The position numbers and the translations under genes were made by a program. From positions 33,236,087-33,300,086 of the forward strand of contig OZ010787.1 of assembly GCA_963932465.1 (NCBI GenBank): 64,000 nt of DNA. Reading direction: 5' to 3'. The stretch comes from Maratus speciosus. Its lineage: Eukaryota > Arthropoda > Arachnida > Araneae > Salticidae. This document shows, in pieces, positions 20,410-31,602 of the stretch (the first letter of the stretch is position 1; each line of letters opens with the position of its first letter). The notes under the pieces were generated by a model, which saw only the letters and a program-made list of their open reading frames with translations, did no database searches and was not told where the DNA came from.

Positions 20410-22560
20410 CATGATTTTATATCCAACGATGAGTTGAAACAATTAAGGAAATATGGTACTAAATTTATATTAAACAAGAAGATGAACTTAACACCTTAAC
20501 GCTCGAATTAAATTACGGTTGAATAATTCAAATTGCTTATTGGCACCACTTTTATGAAAAAGAAATATTCACCTTATTTAATGACAGTAAAAACGATACC
20601 AAAATATACCCAATTTCACTATTATATAAAACTGGTGGGAATCAAACAATCTGAGTAAAAGATACAGACCGAGAATATGACAGGAGCGAAAATTAAGGGG
20701 TTAAAAAAATCTTTCAATCTATTCAAATCTGAATTACATATGTTTATACTCAATTTAAGTTACAAATTCAATAAACCTATCCCCCTTTTCAATGAATGGA
20801 AATTTAAAATTTTGGATGAATTTAAATCATTTCAAATAAAATATATGAATGATTCTTGTAATTACACTTACCATAGTATAAATGCAAATTTAGAGAAGGA
20901 AATATCGAAATTGAAAAATACCTCTGTTTTTTGTTCAGTCGATAAAGCATCTAACAATTTTGCAGTTATTTGAAAAAGCAATTATGCTAATGTGATATTT
21001 ACTGATCTTAACAATAATGTCACCTACAGTTTGTATAAATCTACTATTCAGACACTGATTGAGAAACACCTGGCCTTTTCAAAAAAGGTTAATATTCCTC
21101 TGCCTAAAGTAAAAAATTTGCCATTTCCTTTTCTTTTCGTAACACCTAAATTCCATAAGATACCAATTAAGTACAGATTTATTTGTAGTAATGAAAACAG
21201 CATTGGAAACGGATTTAATCGCAAATTTGAGGAAATGTTAAAAAATATTTTAAATATCCTAAAATTTAAGTATAAAGATAGTAATATGTATTGGATTATT
21301 TTGAACAGTTATGAGGTCAGGAATGAATTAATTAAAGATAATATACAAAGTGTCCAGACATATGATTTTGAGAACCTTTCCACAAATATTCCTATTGCAG
21401 GGTTAAATGATGTCCTTTTAAAAGTTGTCGATTTAATTATAGCTGCCACTGATTTAGATTTTAATTTATTTAAATTATTATGCAATTTTTGTTTATATAA
21501 CAACTATGTTTATACAGGTTCAAATATTTACAGAATAATGGAATAGGAATGGGAACAAGTTATTCTTCAACGGCAGCTAACTTATTTTTATTTTATTATG
21601 AATTTCAATTTTGTAGTGTCAATAACGATATTAATTTTCTGGCTTTCAGATATATCGGAGTAATTCCATGAAAATTTGTCATGTCTGTCACACAGCTGAA
21701 AATCGCTATGCTTGTTGGCCACCGTTATTTTCGTAAAGTTTGCTTTGCGTTATTCAATTGATGAGATATCTCCGATAAAATAAGTCACATTTTGCCGTTC
21801 TAAAATACCGGTAGCCAAAAATCGTAGTACGTGACAGACATGACAAGTTTTCATGGAATTAGCCATCGATGATTTGATAATTTTAAACTGTGATCGTGAT
21901 TTTTTGGGGATATCATGTAACATTTATCCTGATATGCTGGTTTTGAAAAAAACAGATGAAAATAATAGTGCTGCTGATTATCTTGATTTGAAAATAAACA
22001 TTTCAAACGGTATATACATATCAATCTATAATAAACGGGATAACTTTAATTTTGAAGTTAACCATTTAGTTAATTGGAGTTCAAATATCCATAATATCAT
22101 AATAGGTCAGATTTTTCGCTACTATAAACTCTGTTCGAATAAAAATTTATTTTTTAAAGAACTTTTAAATTTAACCAGCATTTTGTATTATAAAAATAAT
22201 ATACCTTTGAATTTCATTAATAAATATACTAGTTTTACAGACAGTCTTCATTTTTGAGGAGTTGCTATGCGATTGACAGTTAATGATTTGTATAACTTAA
22301 AGCCTTTTTTTGGACGGTTTTACAAGGATGTCTGCAATTGTGTGGCAACAGACATGGAACGTGCATGGACAGATTATGGATCACTGGAATTTGGTTATTG
22401 TTTTTTGTGGCTGTGTGGCTCGGATTTGGGTAAAATATTTTTATTGTTTCAGTATACATTACACATACGTTCTGAATCAGTTGTATCTTCGAGATGCACT
22501 GTTTATTGTGGCGTCGGGACCGGTGGGGGAGTGTTCGCGATATGCTTTCAATAGTTTTTA
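20410..22560 (+). pseudogene. Penelope-like reverse transcriptase pseudogene
   Basis: RT frame in pieces. The N-terminal part (~20410) reads TGDHDFISNDELKQLRKYGT, resembling the conserved entry segment of these RTs. Then 20677-20973 leads to VDKASNNFAVI; an in-frame TGA (20971-20973) follows and the same frame resumes KSNYANV. PKFHKIPIKYRF and YDFENLSTNIP (first catalytic Asp) lie in 20992-21530. One frameshift near 21530 leads into GIGMGTSYSSTAANLFLFYY, the motif-B region. FRYI then IDDLIIL form the YxDD box, split by a P3 element at 21657-21864. The frame ends at 22257 after YLDLKI and a basic tail. No GIY-YIG domain was seen in this copy. RT would prime synthesis at the nicked target; this copy looks dead unless the TGA is recoded. 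Confidence 0.75.
21657..21864. mobile_element. P3-family short element (PIF/Harbinger-like) in the RT active-site codons
   Basis: 208 bp, left GGAGTAATTCCATGAAAA, right GTTTTCATGGAATTAGCC, TSD ATC at 21654-21656 and 21865-21867. The inverted partial copy at ~20235 preserves the empty site (ATATATCGATGAT). A 3-bp TSD with GG...CC ends fits PIF/Harbinger, by inference. Second copy at 31222-31428. Confidence 0.8.
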
Positions 22561-22830
22561 TGCATTTGATTTATGCTTTGCGACACTCTGGCCGAAACCC
22601 ACTGCCACTACTGAATAATAGTTTGTTGTAAATTGTAATTAGTCTGAAACATTGCTGTGCTTTTTAAAATGCCCACCGCTGAAGAGGCCACAGCCTTTTG
22701 TTGTTTTTTGTTCAGGTTATATCTGTTTAAATTTCTTGGATGTCTTATGGTTATACTTAGTTTATTTATGGTGCAGAATTCTGCGTCTGACAAATGCATT
22801 TAATACATAACGTGCTATATATAATCTGTG
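22261..22830 (+). repeat. Penelope-like 3' noncoding region
   Basis: Follows the RT frame. Short open frames here (22267-22618) are present but not conserved as protein in the inverted copies at 18190-19960, which carry the same DNA. It ends near AAATGCATTTAATACATAAC. I treat this as 3' untranslated or pseudo-LTR sequence. Confidence 0.55.
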
Positions 22831-23298
22831 TGGTTATTTGCAGCTGTAGCGCTTATCGCATGGATTTTGTTTTTATTTTTATATTTTTTTTTTTTTTGCT
22901 TTTACTTTTAACCTTTTTGAGCTTATATATATATATATTTAATTTTTAGCTTTTCTCTTGGAACTACATTAACCTACATGGCTGGAAGAAAAATATTATG
23001 TGAGAAAAATATCACTTAATGTTGAAAACAGCAATAATTTGCCGGCCAATAAAAAAAATAATCATGAGTTTACACAATTTAGTTTTTCACGCATTATTAT
23101 ATATATATATATATGTATGTCTATATGAATTTGGATATCATTTATGACACCATTATCACAAAATACAATAATACTTGTGAAAACTGAACCTTTCTAAAAT
23201 GGAACCCTGTATTCAGCGGAAAAATATTACGGCCATAATGGAAACACACTTAAAAGAATCTTTTTCATTCGCTTAGGATTCCATTTTCACAGATTTTA
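22831..23298. other. Noncoding interval with microsatellites
   Basis: T-tract near 22885, TA repeats near 22930 and 23100. Nothing else recognised. Confidence 0.5.
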
Positions 23299-23889
23299 CA
23301 CCGCTACCTGAATACTAGGCCTGAGCGCTGACACAAAAATAGAGGCTGCTGAAGGCGGATTTCTTTCAGCTTGTGTACGGTCCCTTTGAATTTTTGTACC
23401 AATAATTTTTTGAAGTTTTTTTCGCTTTCTTTTTCCGAGATTAAACAAAACAAAGAAGTCTTTTATAAAATACCGGTGTCAAAACTTAAGGGACTGTACA
23501 TTAGGGTGTCCCAGGAGAGGCCAAAAAAATAAAAAGTTTAAAAATGCCAAGTTTCACTTTTTAAAAGTGTTCTTTCTGTCATAATATGATATTACAAAAC
23601 AATTCAAGTCATTTCACAAAGGTTTAGGGGTTCCCCCAAGCTAATAGAAAATAGGGAATTTATGGAAAAATTTAATTTCTAATTAATATGCAGGATTGAA
23701 GAATTCTACCACACTTCTCTTACAAATTGTTTTATCACAAAACTTGTTTAAGAAACACTTTATCATGTTTAACAATAATTTCATTTGGTGTTATATTTTT
23801 ATTAAAATGTATCAAAATTTATAAAATTACTATCTGAGGACTACATTTCATTTTTCTGATCATTGCTCTTCTAATGCTCCAGCAGGTGC

Positions 23890-25572
23890 TAAAGGAAAGA
23901 TTCATTGATTATTTATCAGTCTTCGGTTTTGGATATCGATGAAGCCAATAAATCTTCTGAAGAAACCTCTGAGGAAGATGTTGTAGTAAAAATACATTTA
24001 GATGATAATACAAAGCCCAAAGGAAATAAATCTAAGCTCTGCAGTCGCAGATCCATTATTACTCCAAGAGTTATTGCTGGTATTTTAGATTGAACTAAGA
24101 CCAGCATAAAAGATCCACAATGATATTAGCATATGTAATAAACAAAGTAAGTTCGCTCTTCCTCTACCATGACGTCTGACCCGCTTGTAAAAATCCATAG
24201 TGCTTTTAAAAAATAGTGTTCATTAGGGACGCCAATATCTTCGCCAAGAAACCGTTAAACAATTAGAAACACAGTTTGAAACATCAAAGTCAGTTGTTCA
24301 TTGAGGTGGAAAACTGTTAGCCAATTCGTCATCAAAAAACATAGGGAATATTGGCTATTTAGCGATACTAGTTTTTTCCTTGCAAAATAAACGTACTAAG
24401 CTTCTTGTAGTTTCTAAGTTGTTGTCTGGAACTAGCAAAGAAGCAGCTAATGCTGTTTTTATGTGTTTCGATACAACCGATACAAATAGTGGAAGATTCA
24501 AAGGAGCATGTACAATTCTTGAGCAAAAAATAGGCAGAAACCTTTTGTGCATAGCATGTAGACATCACATGTTTGAGGTTCTACTTTCTCATGCATTTAG
24601 TGTGTGTTTTGGACAATCTACTGGGCCTGAAACCTTTTTATTTAAAAGATTCCAAGAAAACTGGTCTAAGCTCAACCACCATGAACCAAGAAAGTAAGCA
24701 GTACTCATCATAAAAGCATCAGACAGTTTAAAAACTTTTACTTCTGATCAGGTAAAAACTTCTACAAAACTATTTTGGGATGGTTACAAAGAAATTTTAA
24801 ATCTTGCATCATTAATGACTGGATTAGACATTCGATTTAGAATTCGAAAACCAGGTGCTCTTCACTGAGCTCGCTGGACGACAATTTATTCCTTGGAAAG
24901 CAATTGCAAAGCAATTTATTCCATGAAAATGAATTTATTGTTTAATGGGAAAGAAAGCACAATGGTACTAACTGTTCAAGAGTTTCAACGTATACAACAA
25001 TTTAAACGGTTTGTTGTGTGCGTATTGCAGTCTGGGCTTACTTGCCGATCTGCTATTGATACTCCTCCTAATGAGGTTTCACTGATTGGAAGATCGAAAG
25101 AATATGATGTCAAACACATAAGCAATATTGGATTAAAAACGATGTTATGTCATTCATAGTATGTGAGTGGAGAACTGCAACACTTAGCTTGTTTTCAGAT
25201 CTTCTCTCTGGTAAACGAAAATCAAAGATAGTTTTGAACACTAAAAAAGAAAGAAGTTCTCCTTCACATCTATTAGAAATTCTTTCTCTAAAATTGGATG
25301 ATTTATGTATTTCTAATAGTTTCTTTGAAACGGCTAAAATTGAAGATTTTTTCCTCAGTGCACCAGTCAAAGATTGGTCCAAAATGCCATCCTATAAAAA
25401 AGCTGCAATATTTTCTAAAATCTCGCCTTGTGTAAATGATGTTGCTGAACAAGCTGGTTGTATTCATAAAACAACAAAGAACGAAGAGCAAGAACAATTT
25501 TTGTTGCAAGTCGTAGAGATAAGGATGCACAGAAAGAAATTTTGTAAAGAGCAATCGCCAAAATTGTTTTGA
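23890..25572 (+). pseudogene. Transposase-like pseudogene A of the 5.1-kb element
   Basis: About 550 codons with several stops and shifts. N-part: acidic SSEETSEEDVVVKIHLDD then RRSIITPRVIAGILD. Middle (24380-24697): SGTSKEAANAVFMCFDTTDT, CTILEQKIGRNLLCIACRHH, GPETFLFKRFQENW. C-part: LDIRFRIRKPGALH..., AIYSMKMNLLFNGK, then 25147-25572 ending with EEQEQFLLQVVEIRMHRKKF. From memory this layout matches a family widespread in arthropod and cnidarian genomes, sometimes labelled Cc8L18.2-like. The CFDTT ... ACRHH pair looks like part of a nuclease core (Asp plus His), but the catalytic set is not known to me. Function inferred: DNA transposase. Confidence 0.6.
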
Positions 25573-26524
25573 AATGTAGTTGATAAAAATGTGTGGATGT
25601 GTAAAAAAATGTGTAAATAAGTATGTGATAACTTTAAAACATTCTTCTTAGATGGTTTTATTTACCAATTGTAAGAAAATCGTTTACCTAAGCTCACTTT
25701 TTGTGCATAATTATACAGAAGGTAGAAATGTCTGCAAAATCACATTTTTCTTGGTTTCGGTAATATATTATATCTCTTCCTACCTGAGCAAAAGCATAAT
25801 TTATACAAAATTTGTTTGAAACAATATAAAAGAAGCTTTCATAAATGAAAAAAAAAATGTCATTTGAACAATAATGGTTTTTAATGAAACTAATAAAAAA
25901 ATGCCGTATTTCACAATATTTTGGCCATTTTTATGCAAGTTCAATGACCTAGGGGAACTCTAAATATTTTGTTTTAATTCTAAAACAATTTGAGGTGTTT
26001 ATGCTGTTCTTTACTGGATTTTGTTTTGTTTATGAATATGTAGGTTTGAATATTTGTATAATAATTTATTAGTTAATACTTTATCGTTAGAGTGAAGGCA
26101 GTGTCCAGACCAGACAAAAGTTAGATGCCTAATTTTTTGGGTACCATAAACAATTAAGTGATATAAGATTTTCAACTTATTATGACAGTATGAAATATCA
26201 TCTTTATATTTGACATGAGCTGAAACCAGACAAACATCAAAAGAACGAACGGTGAGTGAAATACGTGATATACATATTAAGAAAGTTGAATCTATTTGGT
26301 CGTCAGCATCTATTCCCGTAGTATCTCACACTCGCATGTTAGAAATGGGAAAAACCTATCATGATAAATACAGAAGTATTTTAAGATCAAAAGATAGAAA
26401 AGGTGCCGAAAAATATGATTTGATTGCAGTAAAATTTTTAAATGAAAGCAAACGTCCTTTTTATGTAGCAACCTGTAAGTGCAAAGAGTTTTCTGTCTGT
26501 AAGTGCGAAAAAAGAAAAGAAGTA

Positions 26525-26694
26525 CAGTGGTGGAAAATTGGCGCAGAGGAGGAGCCTATTGACACCACTAATATTTTATAATATTATTCCCTTTAATAAA
26601 AACTCAGAAAATCTGTCATTAGATAAGACTAAAAATACTACTAAAATTTAGTGATGTCAATAGGCTCCTCCTCTGCGCCAATTTTCCACCACTG
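26525..26694. mobile_element. 170-bp short TIR element, copy 1
   Basis: CAGTGGTGGAAAATTGGCGC ... GCGCCAATTTTCCACCACTG, followed inward by GAGGAGGAGCCTATTGACAC. GAAGTA flanks both sides (6-7 bp TSD). It lies in gene B and adds an artificial C-terminus (VQWWKIGAEEEP...) to the reading frame upstream. Confidence 0.8.
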
Positions 26695-26772
26695 GAAGTA
26701 CCTAAACATGAGAAAGATTTTTTACTTGACCAAAGAACAGTGAGAAAAATGTGTATAAGTGGAGTCTATTAG

Positions 26773-26942
26773 CAGTGGTGGAAAATTGGCGCAGAGGTGG
26801 AGCTTATTGACACCACAAAATTATAGTACTATTTTGCCTCTTAACTAATGATCAAATTTCTGAGTTTTTATTAAACTGAATAATACCATAAAAATTTAGT
26901 GGTGTCAATAGGCTCCACCTCTGCGCCAATTTTCCACCGCTG
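26773..26942. mobile_element. 170-bp short TIR element, copy 2
   Basis: Same family as 26525-26694, ~80 bp downstream of it. Flanks CTATTAG and CTATTAA suggest a 7-bp TSD with one change. TIR again CAGTGGTGGAAAATTGGCGC. Noncoding. Confidence 0.8.
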
Positions 26943-27905
26943 CTATTAAGTTATTTCCAAGATTTTAACACAAAGAGAAGAGAGGAAGCAACAGGTAATA
27001 CAGCAACAATTGAAGCATAACTACAATCAGAAATTAGTAGTTAAGGCTACTAGAAAAGCTGAAAATTATGCCATTCAATCAGATCATGCGCAAACATTTA
27101 AAGGAACCTTAATATACAATCCCGAAAATTAATCTACTTATTTTTTGGATTCAACTACAAGCGACCAAATGCGAGTAGCACTTCCAACAGTAGCAAGTGC
27201 TTGTGACCGAAATATTATTTCAGACAGAGTTGCTGCGACTATCGCAAGTGCTGTTCTTAAAGATGTTGGAATGAATACAGAGGAGAATAACAGTAAGGTA
27301 GTTTATAGGATGAAAATTCGAAGAGAGAGACAGAGCCAAGAATCGAACAAAAGAGATAGTAAGAAGCCTTAACCAAGTTAGAGATAATATGGGTTTGTTT
27401 TTCGATAGAAGAAAAGATATAACAATTGTGCAAGATAAAAAAGTAAACAAATTTTACAAAAAGACGGTCATCGAAGAACATATTCCTTTATTAAAAGAGC
27501 CCAATTCATTCTTTCTAGGACATGTAACCCCTGCTTTCGGAACAGGTGAAGCTATAAATAATAACATGACAGCCTACTTTATTGGTAACAATCATTTGAA
27601 CATATCAAATGTAACTGCTATTGGGTGTGATGGGACAGCCACAAACACTGGAGTTAATAGCGGTATGATTGCTTTAACAGAAAAAGATCTAAATAAGCCA
27701 CTGCAGTGGCTGATTTGTTTGTTACACTTAAAGGAATTGCCTTTGCGCCACCTGTTTCATGACTTATATGGAAAAACAAATGGTCCTAAGGAATTTGGCG
27801 GGGTTTTCGGCAAGCAACTTGAAAATTGTAACGAACTTCCAGTGGTTAAGATCTTGCCAATAAAATTTCTAAAATTTCAAAAATTCCAATGGCTGCCATT
27901 TTGAA

Positions 27906-28641
27906 ACAAGATGGCGGATGCAACTTGCCAACGAACTTGGTCGAGACATTAGTATCTACTATGCATATGAAAAATTTCATCCAAATCGGTTATAAAATTC
28001 GAGAGTTACAGCATGACAAATTCAGATATAAATATATATAATTTTATTAATATTATTAATATTTATTATTAATTTATTAAAATTAAAACATTGAATATGG
28101 TTAAATAAAATAAATGATTGTTTTTTGTATTTTATTATTCTTTACAATTAAGTGAATTATTATCTTTGTCAAAATACTTTTGAGCGCTACTGTTTTATTT
28201 AAAAAATTGTGTTTGAACAGCTATTTGTAAGCAAAAAAGTAATTACAACAGTTGAATTCAAACTGATATTACATCTTGATTTTTTTTTAAAAAAAGCTCA
28301 TTTATTTCACTTTTTCAGAAAATGAATGCATAAATTTACATCAATTAAACTTAATATTATTGTTGTTATAGTAAAGAAACATCTATAGATTGCTGTTAAA
28401 AACAATACTTGATTTTAAAAATGTGAAAATAAAACAGTGAAAAAAATTATAATTTTGTGTTAAATTTGGACTTTTTGTAAAAAAATCCTTATTTTTATGG
28501 CCCTTGCGGCACCTCAAGATATAAATTTATAACGAAAAAACTTCGTAGTTTTATTGTTAACATAAAAAAGACAACTTTTAATTGCTATTAGAAAATCATT
28601 TGCTGAAAAAATATTTCGCCCTATACTTTCGTTCCACCCTA
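27906..28641. other. 3' noncoding part of the 5.1-kb element
   Basis: Very A+T-rich; no frame. Contains GGCCCTTGCGGCACCTCAAG near 28500 and the TAGGGTG terminus at its end. Confidence 0.5.
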
Positions 28642-28701
28642 CTGTACATACATTTAAAAAAATCCTAGTATTTAGGGTGGAGGTGGATTTTAGTGAATTA
28701 A

Positions 28702-28912
28702 CCCCTTGAAGGGCGGTGATGCCGCTACGGCATCACATAATTTTAATTTGTTATTGCCACATTGGCACCCGAATTTTTTAAAGAAAATTTCACTTTTATT
28801 AAGTACGCGAAAACATACTTTTACTTGTTTACAAATAAATTTTCTTGTAAATACTGGTTTCAGTCAATTATTTCACCATTTTAAGAATACAAGTACGTTG
28901 CCTCTGAAAGGG
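28702..28912. mobile_element. T1-family TTAA element, complete
   Basis: 211 bp, TTAA at 28698-28701 and 28913-28916; CCCCTTGAAGGGCGGTGATG ... CCTCTGAAAGGG. It has the internal words TTGGCACCCGAATTTTTTAA and ACTGGTTTCAGTCAATTA. Near-palindromic GATGCCGCTACGGCATC lies close to the left end. It abuts the end of the C7 element. Confidence 0.85.
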
Positions 28913-28916
28913 TTAA

Positions 28917-29787
28917 GGTCACAACTTATTATTATTCATTATTAAGATCAAATGTTTCTGAGACCTTTGCAAAAGCACAATATGATCATTTATTATTTAT
29001 ATTACACGTATCGCAATTCAATATCAGGCAGCTTTTCATCTATATTTTATGTGCATTTTTCACATTGGGCTGTGATGCCGGAAATAGTCGTTTTAAATCG
29101 ATACTAAGTAAAAAAAAAATTATGGAGGGGAGAACTTTGCCGTATTTTCCGAAATGAAATAAAAATGAAACAATGTCAGCGTTTCTCGTTATTTAAGAAA
29201 GCAAATTATACCAGCTCTCGATTTATCGACCTGGAAATAAATTATTGTGACAGAACAACTTAATTGTAGCCTTTCATATTTTTATTAAATTATAGGAAAA
29301 TCTACTTTTGAAAATAACCTTTTTAATAATTACGTTTTGTGGATATTTACTCCCATTTGAAAAGGACAATTGTGAAAAAAGATTAGAAAAAATATTTTCG
29401 ATTGTCAGACTTTTAGAAATGAATATACGCAAAAGTTTGAATAAAGAATCGCTATAAGATTGTTGCCAAAACATAATTAAATAAAGTAATTTATTCGGTT
29501 AAATAGCTTGTGTTTAAAAAAAAAAGAGCTGCAATTCAAAACATATGAATTCATTTTTATGAAATTGAAAAAAAATATAACAATTTTAATTAGACTTCAA
29601 CGAAATAGCTGACATTAAATAATTTGTTTCGCGTTTCAACTGGTTTTATTCTTTTTTAACATAATTGATAATATGTATCGAATCTGTTATGTTATTTCCA
29701 TTGATGAAAATAATTTAGCGTGTTTATAATTAAAGTTTCATCTTGAAACATGTACGAGTATATGGAGAAATTACAGGACTAAAAATT
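28917..29787. other. Noncoding interval
   Basis: A+T-rich; no gene, repeat family or element recognised. Confidence 0.45.
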
Positions 29788-30361
29788 CCCAAGCTTAAAA
29801 GTATTGTAAAGAAGGTGGGCAGAAATTGAAAGTGTAAATATTAATAAAGAGATAGATGTTGGTGTTTCTTATGGATACTTGAATCTTAGCACGATTTATT
29901 TTATTTGTTTCTTTGAAGCTGCATGTTCTTAGTTTGTACACTATGTATATTTTGTACACACATTAAATACACTGAGTTTAAAGTGGAAATCGACCGAATA
30001 CAAACAATTTTACATTAATTGGGATTCCACCCGTTACATTTTGACACCAATTGTTTCATTCCAGATAGGTTAATTTTAAGCTTAAAAATATTGTAAAGAA
30101 GGTGGGCAGAAATTGAAAGTGTAAATATTAATAAAGAGATATATGTTGGTGTTTCTTATGGATACTTGAATCTTAGCACGATTTATTTTATTTGTTTTTT
30201 TGAAGCTGCATGTTCTTAGTTTGTACACTATGTATATTTTGTACACGCATTAAACACATTGAGTTTAAAGTGGAAATCGACCGAATACAAACAATTTTAC
30301 ATTAATTGGGATTCCACCCGTTGCATTTTGACACCAAATGTTTCATTCCAGGTAGGTTAAT
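29788..30361 (+). repeat. Two-copy 287-bp tandem duplication
   Basis: AAGCTTAAAA at 29791 and 30078 begin copies that run through GAAGGTGGGCAGAAATTGAA, GCTGCATGTTCTTAGTTTGT and CATTAATTGGGATTCCACCC to CATTCCAG(G/A)TAGGTTAAT. By eye fewer than ten differences, so the duplication is young relative to its surroundings. Noncoding. Confidence 0.88.
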
Positions 30362-30425
30362 TTTCAATATTTTTAGTATACATTGTCTGTAATTTTTGAG
30401 GGGATGGACGGCGGTTAAGCAAAAT

Positions 30426-30962
30426 CATGGAACTGAATAAAGAAGAAATGCCATTCACTCAAAATGGCGAAGCTTCAACTGTAACTGGAATCGCAGGGTC
30501 TCATTAACTGTGGGGCAAACTTCCACCACTAAATTTGAATAGAAATTTTCTCCTTATTAAAACGCCTTATTAATTCAGAATTTCAGTAATAATTAAGGCC
30601 GAAAACAGACATTTATTTTTAGAGGAGGAAGTTTACTTCGGTAGTCGTCAGGCGTTTTCGCTGTCTTGTGACTACCGAAACAACCTCTTTTCAGTGTCAG
30701 TGAAAGGATTATAATACTTCGGCCAACTTCCACCAGTAAATATAAACAGAAAAGTTTACCATATTTGTGAGAGGAATTTTGCATGAATAAGCAACCAAAA
30801 TTAGGCGAAATTTACTGGTGCATTTTGCTTCAGCAGTAATCAGAAACTATTGATCTGGTGTAGAAAATTAGCTGCCATCTTGTGAGAACCTCCTCAGTTA
30901 CTTCACTCACAACTGGTAGACTCTACACTATATGTCTCCTCCTCGTTATTCATAACTCCATT
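30426..30962 (-). mobile_element. H8-family element, complete
   Basis: 537 bp in opposite orientation to the 8254 and 18639 copies: CATGGAACTGAATAAAG ... GTTATTCATAACTCCATT, flanked by AGCAAAAT at 30418-30425 and 30963-30970 (8-bp TSD). Confidence 0.87.
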
Positions 30963-31221
30963 AGCAAAATGCATACCTATAATGCACATAGTTTTTAAAT
31001 ATCTACAAGAAAATATCATAATTTGATATTGTAAGTTCACTTCAAGATAATTTTTTGACAATATTTTTAAAGATTTTACTAATATATGATTTTTATTGAA
31101 TTATGTTTCTTTGCTTCTAGATAGTGGAAATAGATTGTAAAAGTTAAATTCAGAGTATCTTTAAGGTTTAAGGTAAGACCTTAAATATACAGAATAACAA
31201 ATTTAGCTCAAATATAATAAA

Positions 31222-31428
31222 GGCTAATTCCATGAAAACTTGTCATGTCTATCACACAGCTGAAAATCGCTATGCTTGTTGCCCACCGTTATTTTCGAAA
31301 AGTTTGCTTCACGTTATTCTATTAATGGGATATCTCCGATAAAATAAGTAGCATTTTTTCTTTCGAAAATACTGATAGCAAAAAATAGTAGTATGTGACA
31401 GACATGACAAGTTTTCATGGAATTAGCC
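31222..31428. mobile_element. P3-family short element, complete
   Basis: 207 bp, GGCTAATTCCATGAAAACTT ... GTTTTCATGGAATTAGCC, flanked by AAA and TAA (decayed 3-bp TSD). Interior closely matches 21657-21864. Confidence 0.82.
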
Positions 31429-31602
31429 TAAATAAAATAATATTTTTATCTAAGATAAAGTTCATTTGGAAAAGAAATCAGATTTTTTAAATTACAAATT
31501 TGCTTTTTAATAAGATTCGAATAGTGCTTCTTTAGTTCAGAAACGTGAGGTATATTTTTGCTAGTATTCAATGAATTTTTTTCCTTACCTCGTAATCATT
31601 AA

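Larger units (their letters stand above)
26200..27905 (+). pseudogene. Transposase-like pseudogene B of the 5.1-kb element
   Basis: The start is probably near 26252 (MSEIRDIHIKKVESIWSSAS). A Cys-rich knuckle follows (CKCKEFSVCKCEK), likely zinc-binding, then KDFLLDQRTVRKMCIS, then 27145-27300 with VASACDRNIISDRVAATIAS, then 27389-27905 with LFFDRRKDITIVQDKKVNKF, GHVTPAFGTGEA, IGCDGTATNTGV, PLQWLICLLHLKELPLRHLF. After NELPVVK the frame runs into unrelated sequence, so the C-terminal third is missing. IGCDGTATNTG and LQWLICLLH line up with CFDTTDTNSG and LLCIACRHH of gene A, so the two are distant paralogues. The frame is broken by short elements at 26525 and 26773 and by several stops. Confidence 0.6.
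23502..28641 (+). mobile_element. 5,140-bp transposon with TAGGGTG ends and 8-bp TSD, two transposase-like genes
   Basis: CTGTACAT at 23494-23501 and 28642-28649 is an 8-bp TSD within a C7 element. The ends are TAGGGTGTCCCAGGAG and (reverse complement of the right end) TAGGGTGGAACGAAAG, so the TIR is short, ~7 bp exact. Inside, on the plus strand, are two degenerate genes of a related protein type (entries at 23890-25572 and 26200-27905) separated by ~630 bp of A+T-rich DNA, then ~700 bp without genes. Two 170-bp elements interrupt the second gene. The superfamily is not established: an 8-bp TSD is shared by hAT and P types, but TAGGGTG is not the usual CA-start of either. Confidence 0.72.
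23299..28685. mobile_element. C7-family element split by a 5.1-kb transposon
   Basis: The left part 23299-23493 (CACCGCTACCTGAATACTAG ... ACCGGTGTCAAAACTTAAGG) and the right part after 28649 (ATTTAAAAAAATCCTAGTAT ... GGTG) match the two sides of the intact 277-bp element at 37574-37850; the right part has lost ~45 bp. GATTTTA flanks it at 23292-23298 and 28686-28692, a 7-bp TSD like that of the other copy. Confidence 0.75.

Noticed and set aside
22267..22618. Overlapping frames downstream of the Penelope-like RT as an extra protein
   Set aside because: The same DNA in the inverted copies does not preserve the frames; no GIY-YIG or other domain is visible.
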